Shown here in pieces: positions 56,820 through 64,000 of a stretch of DNA of 64,000 nt; the first letter of the stretch is position 1, and each line of letters starts with the position of its first letter. Below the pieces are notes generated by a model, which ran no database searches, was not told the origin of the DNA, and saw nothing but the letters and a program-made list of their open reading frames with translations. Both the position numbers and the translations under genes were made by a program. Location: assembly GCF_009730915.1 (NCBI RefSeq), contig NC_052487.1, forward strand, positions 1,984,001-2,048,000, read 5' to 3'. This DNA comes from Dioscorea cayenensis subsp. rotundata (lineage: Eukaryota; Streptophyta; Magnoliopsida; Dioscoreales; Dioscoreaceae).

Positions 56820-57495
56820 GATTCATTTATTGAAAACAACAATTCATCCGCAGATATGCATTATTCCTAAAGTTTGGGTGGCTATTGCCAATAGCCTTGC
56901 CCTTTATGGAGTTAATTCTCATGTTCTTACTTTATTCCATCAGGGCAAGGATCTTCCTCATTGGCTTATGAAACAGTTTATTCGATCTGAAGTTAGTTTG
57001 TAGTTTTGTTTTTTGGCTTATGAAGCAGTTTGTCTGATCTGAAGTTAGTTTGTAGCTTTTTGTCTTATGAAGTAGTTTATCCGATCTGGAGTTGGAGTTA
57101 GTTTGTAGCTTTGTTTTTTTGGCTTATGAAGCAGTTTATCCGATCTGGAGTTAGTTTGTAGCTTTGTTTTTTTTGGCTTATGAAACAGTTTATCCGATCT
57201 GGAGTTGGAGTTAGTTTGTTGCTTTGTTTTTTTTTGTCTTATGAAGTAGTTTATCCGATCTAGAGTTAGTTTGTAGCTTTTGTTTTTTTTTGGCTTATGA
57301 AGCAGTTTATCCGATCTGGAGTTAGTTTGTAGCTTTTTTTTTTTTCTGTTTTGTTTCTCTTGTTTTTGTTTGTGTTTTCTTTTGTTTTTGTTTTGTTGTC
57401 TCTTTAGCTTTGGTCTGTACCTTAAACTTTCTTATATTTCTTTCTTTTATATCAATAAAATAGCTCCATGAGCTCCTTTCCCTAAAAAAAAAAAC
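56820..57495 (+). mobile_element. LINE 3' end with tandem repeat and poly-A tail
   Basis: A short frame (VWVAIANSLALYGVNSHVLT, LFHQGKDLPHWLMKQFIRSE) ending at 57003 resembles the very end of a plant LINE ORF2. It is followed by a tandem array, T-rich 3' untranslated sequence, ATATCAATAAAATAGCTCC and an A-run at about 57485-57495, the usual LINE tail. The 5' limit is estimated. Confidence 0.5.
56961..57340 (+). repeat. Tandem repeat of about 52-60 bp, seven copies
   Basis: Each copy contains TTGG/TCTTATGAAGCAGTTT, then ATCCGATCTGGAGTTAG, then TTTGTAGCTTT and a T-run of variable length. Some copies carry an extra GGAGTT. The first copy is the coding end of the LINE frame (LMKQFIRSEVSL stop); six more follow outside the frame. 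Confidence 0.85.
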
Positions 57496-58409
57496 AATAA
57501 ATCTTCATTTTATTATTATTATTATTATTTTGGTAAAAAGAAAGAAACCCATGTGCAGTTAGGGGTATGTGCACAAAGCAAATTGAAAGTCCGCTCATGA
57601 ACCTTCAATTAGCCGAGGGATTCGGGTTGTAAGCACATACCCATTAGCGGAGACTCTTGACACCACTACATTTATCGTGTTTTGAATCTGAACAATGAGA
57701 ACTCATAAACCAAGACTTGCATAGCAAAACAACCAGACAATAGAACTTTTGGCATAATAACTCTTCATCATCACCTAAATATGAGAGGTGGTGGTTATTT
57801 TCAAATAAATACAACCATTGAGTTGGGAGTTCCATTGAGTTGGGAGTGTTTGATCCTAATTCTAATCCAAATATGATTTTATTTCAATATGATGTGAATA
57901 AAAGAAAGAGATAAATAATCGTTTTTAATAAAAAAAATGAAAAAAAAAATGATAAATCCCTCAAGGAAAAAAAAGATAATCTCCCAATTTTAAATTCGGA
58001 TAAATGTCCTTATCAAAGTTGGTTAAAAAAAGGATTTGTTTTTTTTTTAAAATATATAAATCCAGGAGTAAAAAAAATCGGATTTATTAAAATAAAAAAA
58101 TAGTAAGTAAATAAATTTAAAAAAATGAGGAGAAAAAAATAATAAAAAAATAATGATTCGGATAAAAAATTAAAATTCCGGATGCTCAAAAAATTAAAAA
58201 ATATATTCAAGAAGAGATGATAAAAAAAATCAAATATATATGAAATCCACAAAACTCATGAAAAAAAAGATAATGATAATATGATAAAAAAATTCAAAAT
58301 TCAAAAAAATATATATTTATAATAAAATATAATAAAAAAATCACGGATTTCGACCGAGTGACGATCGAAAAAAATCAAGATAGATAAAAAAAGGAGGAAA
58401 AAAACAAAG
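57496..58409. other. Intergenic, no gene seen
   Basis: A short inverted match TTAGGGGTATGTGC (57559) / GCACATACCCATTAG (57633) may mark a small foldback. 57880-58370 is almost pure A/T with A-runs. No gene. Confidence 0.45.
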
Positions 58410-58560
58410 ACGAGTCAACCATTGGATAGCCCAATGGTATGACATCAAAGTGTAAGGGGGAGGTCATGGGTTCAAATCTCTCCCCCAACACTACTGTTCA
58501 TACACTGTTTATCCGGGATTTTTATACTATTCTCATACTGTACATCCGGGTTCGAAAAGC
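58410..58560 (+). mobile_element. tRNA-derived SINE-like copy
   Basis: An A-box-like TAGCCCAATGG (58427-58437) and a B-box GGTTCAAATCT (58469-58479) lie 31 bp apart, the spacing of an RNA polymerase III promoter. The fold needed for a real tRNA is absent and the sequence continues into a non-tRNA body (ACTGTTCATACACTGTTTATCC). A SINE head is the best reading. Confidence 0.45.
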
Positions 58561-61500
58561 TCAACGAGATCGGAGAAAAATTCATTGGGATGATAAGAGA
58601 CGGCATTGACAACTCGGAAGAAAAAAATCTTATGTATTATTTAATAGAAAAGCTATATGAGAATGCTTATATATGTGAAAGCCCATGATGATTTTAAGGA
58701 AAAAACGCATGCACGTACTTCATGCATGATAATTTTATCATATTAAAATATATGCATGGTTTTTGTGTATGGTGATTTCATTATAAAGAGATCTACACGC
58801 TTACTTTAGTGGCCATTAACTCATCATGTAGGAAAATATACATGTATGACTGCACATGTACATCTTTCTGTTTGCATGCCTATGTTCCACTATCCCTATT
58901 TTATCAAGTAGAAGCTATTCCCTGTTTTGATCCCACGTATTCGAACCTTTGTAAGTGTTTTTCCGAGTGGTACAATATCATCATTAGAGCTTGCTTGAGA
59001 TAAAAAAAAATTAAGATCAAGACCATTAATTGATCTTATCAAAGAAAATATTTAGTGATATCAAGCCTTCATTGTTGTGCACTCTCTTCTTCTCTCGGCA
59101 AAGACATATATTATTTGTTGTTTTTAGTGAAAAAAAAGTGCCATTGTCATTTTGATTGTAAGTAATTTTCCAACTTTTCCATTCAGGGTTGTCTGCAATT
59201 AATGTAGAGCCAAAAAAAAAAAATGTACAGAAGGTTTGAGTTTATTTGTAATAGAAGCGAGGGAAGCATAAAATCCTAAATTTTGAGGATTTAGTAGCAA
59301 AATCCTTAGGGAAATATAAAAATGGAAAAGTTTGGGGTCGATTTGTGAAATTTGGCATAAAATAAAAAAAAGTTGAAATTATGGGTTTATTTGCAAAATA
59401 TCGTAATTTGGTAAAAAAAAAAGTTAGAGGGTCCAGGTGCATAAATCCTTAGATTCTTAGGAATTCAAAGGGGTAATGTGCAAAAATGACATGAGAGGGA
59501 TTAAAATGCAAAAAAAAAAGAGATTTTAGTGGAAGTCGAGGGTATTATTGTAAATTTGCAGGCCCACCTCTATAAACTCATGCTTAGTCCAATGTAGTAG
59601 TAAAGAGCTCTCTTCGAGAATTTCCTCATTACCTCTTGAAACTCTCTTGAGTCTTTTGTTGAAGTCCGATGTAGTGGTAGATGGCACTTTTCGAGAGTTT
59701 TCTCATTATTTCTTGAAACTCTATTGAGTGGAAAATATCTTGAAGACCATCAACTCTTGAGATCCTCTTGATGAAGTGAAAAATATTTGAGTGAGTGAAA
59801 AGAAAAACTTCTTAAGTAAAAAAAAAAATCTTTTAAGATCCACACGAACAAATAGGAGTCTTTCTTGAGCAAGAAAAAATTATTGAATAATACTCACATC
59901 TCATATTTCAAGGAAAAAGGAAAAAGGAAAAGGAAAAAGAAAAAGGAACTCTCTCAAATTGACTAAAAAAAAGCTAGTGAAGAAAAAGTTCCTAAGTGAT
60001 GTCTAAAAAAAAGCTTTGAGTAAAGGAAAAATATATTTCAAAGTGAATCAACAAAAAATAAAAAAAAACGTTTCCTTGATAATGATAAAGAAAGAGGTTT
60101 CACAAGTGCCAGGCACCGAGCCTTCAAAAAGAAAAGAAAAGAAAGAAAAAAATTAAGTTTATGATTCACAAACAAATGGGGATCACCACCCAAAAATTCA
60201 CAAAATATTCTTTAGAAAAAACAAACAAGTCAAAGCAATCAAGTTAGTGACTGAATCATATGAATGTTCGAGACTCTTGAAAAGTTCAAATATCAAAAGT
60301 CAAAGATTAAAGAGCTTCATGAGTCCAAGACTGAAAGCTTCACAAGCGTGAAATGCTGGAGTTTTCAAAAGCCTAAATCAAATGAAATCAAGTTTGTGAT
60401 TTACAGATATAGAGAAGTCACAACTTGAAATCCAGTTGATATTCAAGAGATTAGCGAAAATTTAGGATAAAACAAAGTCAAAATAGACTCAAATTATGTA
60501 AAGCTAGAGAGAGATTAGGCAAGTAGAATTATGAGAGTTAGAGTTTTTTTTTTTTTTAAAAAAAAAAAAATCTTTGTATTCTCAATCAAATTTATGTAAT
60601 TGATTAAATTAATTTCTCTCATGTTTATTGCTTGTCATCCACACTTTGTTCTTAATCAGAGGTTCCCATGCATTAATTTGGGGTAATTAACATTAGAGGC
60701 TTGCCTTTTCTGGAAGTTATGAACTCACAATCTCTTGAAGTCTAAAAAAAATTAAGATTTGATTTGTGATCCATATATTTTTTAACTGATCTATCCTAAT
60801 TAAAAGCCGCCTAAAAAAAAGGAGCCCACAGGGAGAAATTCAAGTTTTTTTTTCATAAACTCAAAAGAAAAATAAAATGACACTCTTCTATCACAAAAAT
60901 GGTTACCCAACAATTTCGCAAGTAATGTGACTTGTTCTAAATCTTCAATCTCATTCGAACATTTGACTTTACTTAACATAACTAGAAACATAACAATCGA
61001 TAAAAAGATTTATTCACATGTTAGCGAGGTAGACTTCCAATATGAACTAACTTTAATGAGATAAGCTTCACAATAATTTACCAAAACTTCAACTTTGTTG
61101 GCATAGAATGATTCACTAAGCATGTGTTGATAACCTTGCTTCTTATATTCATGTTTTGAAAATTGATGAAACATTTGTGTAATTTACGCATTATCGATAT
61201 GGTCGAGTTTTATTCATATCGTTTATGACATATATATATATATATATTGATAAATATGTAAAAATCTAGCATATGAGTTGTTGCTAGTTTATTGTGGCCC
61301 ATATATATTGCTGGATATGGGCCAGCCAGCCCAAGCCCACATGCCAAACACCCAAACCTAGCATATGTGAGCAATATAGGAAAAAGTTTAGTTCATCATT
61401 GGATATTTCTATTTACATTATCAAGTGTTTTGAGAAAGATTAGGCCTTGTTTTTCATCCCATGTACATTTCCTACCAGCTAGTTGTTTATTTTTGTCATG

Positions 61501-62209
61501 TCTCTCAATAGTAATAGCTTCTGGTCTGTCTCTCAATAGTAATAACTTCTAAAATAAAATCATTTGCACTTGCATAAAAGGAAGATCAATTCAGAATTAG
61601 GATAGTATTTAACATGTCTAATCCTAGTCTAAATTGTTCTAACTCAATTTTCTTATTATAATTAATCGTTATGCTGATTTATTATATGCTAATAGTAATT
61701 TATTTTTAACACTTATAATGATATATCAAAATTAATTATTAAAATAAGATTAGATAATCATGAAATATAAACATACTATAGAATTGTTGTTGTTTATTTA
61801 AACTCTTTCCTTTTACATAAAAAGAAAAATAAATATTTATTACTCTGTTCCACGAATAATCATTGTAATTATTTAAAATATTTAATACTTCTCTTACAAA
61901 TTTATTTTTCAATAATGATATATGTATTAATTTATCACACCAACCCACTTTTATATTATTTTCATAATTAAACAATTTCAATTATTTGATAAACATTTTT
62001 ACATAATAATGCACGTGAATTACACGTGGCCAATGCTATATATATATATATAAACATGGAGCCAAGCTGGTTGGTGAGCTCGCCCTGTTGGGTTGTTGTT
62101 GACCCAAAACATCTTCACTCGTTTCAGATGTTCCTGCGGAACAACAACTAACATACCCCAAAGGAGCACTTAGACCAAAACCTTCTTTTGTCTACATTGG
62201 ATATAAATG
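58561..62209. other. Intergenic, no gene seen
   Basis: Long gene-free stretch: A/G-rich DNA at 59800-60200, a T-run facing an A-run at 60546-60570, an (AT)n run near 61231-61248 and a 27-bp duplication near 61498-61552 (CTCTCAATAGTAATA). Small frames here (58809-59003, 61292-61552) show no family features. Confidence 0.45.
59584..59740. repeat. Tandem duplication of about 78 bp
   Basis: AGTCCAATGTAGTAGTAAAG at 59586 and AGTCCGATGTAGTGGTAGAT at about 59665 open two diverged copies that both continue CTTGAAACTCT-ATTGAGT. Confidence 0.6.
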
Positions 62210-62630
62210 AGCCAAGCCACTCGTGAGCTATTGGAAATCAACTCGGTCAATGTTCGAATTCGATTCGATTTTTCACGAGTCGAACCGTACTTGAGCTATT
62301 CCTTTATGTTGACGAGCCGAGCTCGAGCCCAAAAATACTCAGCTCGTGAGGCTCGCGAGCCTAAACGAGATTTATATATATAATATTAAATTATTTATAT
62401 ATAAATTACAAAAATACATAATTATATAAATTATATTAAATTATAAAAATACTTATGTATACCAGCCAATAGAACTTAAACAAGCCAAGCTTGTACTACT
62501 TGAGCTTTTTTAACGAGCTGAACTCGAGCATAAAAAAAATAGATCAAATGAGCTTGAGCCGAGCTCCAGCCTTCGAATACTATATTTGAGCCGAGCTCGA
62601 GCTCGTGATACTCGGCTCAGCTGGTTTAAA
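62210..62630. repeat. Dispersed GAGCCGAGCTCGAGC-type repeat
   Basis: Two GC-richer ends (CACGAGTCGAACCGTACTTG, GACGAGCCGAGCTCGAG on the left; GAGCTTGAGCCGAGCTC and GAGCCGAGCTCGAGCTCGTG on the right) enclose an AT-rich centre (62370-62460). It contains self-complementary GAGCCGAGCTCG runs. Related sequence lies at 10730-10880. Typical of a short dispersed non-coding plant element; class not certain. Confidence 0.5.
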
Positions 62631-62896
62631 TTAAGGATAACTACTAAAGAGTTCCGCAGTGCATCTGAACAGACGTTGCCACCAACCATGCGAAAAGTGA
62701 AGCCCTGGTCCGTCCGATTTAAATCTAACGGTTGTGAGAAAGTTAGGGGCTTTTCAGTCATTTCATTGACGTGTCATTAGATATTGATCGCTTTGGTTGT
62801 GACGACAGCGAGCGGAGATGCCAAGAAAGGGATGGTCTTTTTACCTTTTTACCCTTCTGTTTTGTTTAAATTTCGGCAAACGCGAAGGAGAATAGA

Positions 62897-62897
<1 letters not shown>

Positions 62898-62926
<29 letters not shown>
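62898..62926 (+). repeat. (GA)n run in the aldolase leader
   Basis: GA dinucleotides run right up to the start codon at 62927, so they are almost certainly in the 5' untranslated region. Confidence 0.9.
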
Positions 62927-62931
<5 letters not shown>

Positions 62932-63088
62932 GTCTATGAAGCTAAGTGCACCGCCGGCGACCAGCCAGTGGATCGGCGGTGGCCGGAGTACCTTTGAGCG
63001 GAGGGTGTCGCTGCTTCCGATGGTCCGGCGTGGGGCTGTGGCGCCGATCCGTGCAGGGGCATACACCGATGAACTCGTCCAGACTGCG
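62927..63088 (+). CDS. FBA: Chloroplast fructose-bisphosphate aldolase, first exon (partial)
   Basis: Class I aldolase of the Calvin cycle and plastid glycolysis, joining and splitting fructose-1,6-bisphosphate. Only exon 1 is in the window: 54 codons, ending in a GT donor (GCG|GTAAGT). The first about 42 residues (MASMKLSAPPATSQWIGGGR and FERRVSLLPMVRRG) form a Ser/Arg-rich plastid transit peptide. RAGAYTDELVQTA then matches the start of the mature plastid aldolase, which normally continues AK-x-IASPGRGI in the next exon. The remaining 912 bases of the window are T-rich intron 1. Identity rests on a 13-residue match plus the transit peptide, so another plastid protein is not excluded. Confidence 0.68.
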
Positions 63089-64000
63089 GTAAGTGTGGAG
63101 ATCTTAATTTCTGGCTTTTGTTTCCTGGTTTTATCTCTAGTTTTTGGATCGGGGTTTGATTTGTTCCATTTTGGGTTCTTTTCATTGATTTTTTTTTTCT
63201 TTGGTTGCATCAAAGATGAGAGCTTTTTGTGAATTCGATGATGGTTTGACCTGTTTGTCACTTTTTTTTTGTTAGTCGCTTTCTTATTCCATGTTTCAGT
63301 TTGTGATTTTTTTTTTCTTTTTTGTTTCCATTTTTCTTTTTTAATCTTGTTATTGTTTGATTGCAGAGTCAGTTTGCATGTTGTGTTCTCAGATGATTTT
63401 TTGTTAAATTTTGTTTGTTAGAATTCTTTGTTTGGGTTGTTTGTATGTTAGACAAGCAATTTAGAGATTAGATATTTTAGATCTATAATGAATTTTATAC
63501 AAACCATACCAAAAGGATCATTGTAGATTTATTTATAAATTATTGTTATATGCCTAAAAATAATGGTTAAAAACAATGGTTGACCTTATATGAAATTCTG
63601 GTTTCTAATGATGAGGCATTCTTATGAATATTTGCCAGAACTGATGTATTTTGTTTCATGTGAGATGCAAAGGAAATGGATTTGATTCACTAATTTCTTT
63701 AATTCTATCTATAAGATTTTCTTCTTGTTTGTGTTTGATGTTATACAGATGATTTTCAATTGAATGTTTGATAAAGTTTTGGTTTTTCCATATATTATTA
63801 TAAGACATTGTATCATCTCAAGTTACCATGGCTGGCAATCTGTGCTCCTTTCATGTTAGACCTAGGGTCCTCTGCTGCTTAGTTGATTGTGTATATTGTT
63901 AAGTTTAGGCGTATATAATTTAGGTTCTTAAAATAATAGGGAAGACTATTTGTGAAAATTGGGAAGCTTATATTTGGTTAATGTTGATAAATGGGAAACC
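63089..64000 (+). other. Intron 1 of the aldolase gene (incomplete)
   Basis: T-rich intron sequence following the donor at 63089. No exon with aldolase-like coding was found before the window ends. Confidence 0.6.

Noticed and set aside
58013-58252. 79-codon Phe/Leu-rich ORF
   Set aside because: Product of A/T homopolymer-rich DNA.
58420-58490. Genuine tRNA gene
   Set aside because: A- and B-box are present, but no acceptor stem or cloverleaf closes around them.

Overview
The window looks like nuclear DNA of a flowering plant. It is AT-rich, genes are split by GT-AG introns, and it carries plant-only families: LRK10-like receptor kinases, REM-type B3 proteins, a miR156/157 hairpin, and a plastid-targeted aldolase first exon. 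Long gene-poor stretches are filled with LINE, SINE, LTR, CACTA, hAT-like and Mutator-type sequence. A non-grass monocot is possible but the sequence does not prove it. All exon models were built by eye from splice sites and reading-frame phase; no transcript or database search was available.

Layout. 1-16,220 is a receptor/peptide cluster: two LRK10-like non-RD receptor kinases on the minus strand (958-3135 and 13262-16219) flank two small secreted-peptide genes on the plus strand (8392-8680 and 11289-11615). The peptide genes lie in a locally duplicated block, and one copy of that block was split by a hAT-like element holding a LINE. 16,220-27,700 has no convincing gene: LTR remnants, a CACTA-type end with repeated modules, a tandem SINE-like array and one unidentified ORF. 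27,886-27,970 is a clear MIR156/157 hairpin, followed by a small proline-rich ORF. 29,060-33,253 is a complete 11-exon nuclear poly(A) polymerase on the minus strand.

34,032-40,092 is a 6.06-kb Mutator-like element bounded by a perfect 9-bp target duplication. It carries a decayed Ulp1-type cysteine protease gene and a decayed N-terminal mudrA piece, matching the Kaonashi class of MULEs. Its introns hold arrays of a CGCTTTAA motif that coding function does not explain; this is the least explained structure in the window.

40,641-56,000 is housekeeping and regulatory: EMC6 (ER membrane protein complex), ABCF4 (intronless cytosolic ABC-F ATPase), and two convergent two-B3-domain REM genes that look like an inverted duplication. 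56,800-62,900 is again gene-poor (LINE 3' end with a tandem array, a SINE-like copy, tandem duplications). The window ends in the first exon and first intron of a probable chloroplast fructose-bisphosphate aldolase gene.

The genes do not form a single pathway. The most coherent functional group is the receptor-kinase/secreted-peptide cluster at the left end.
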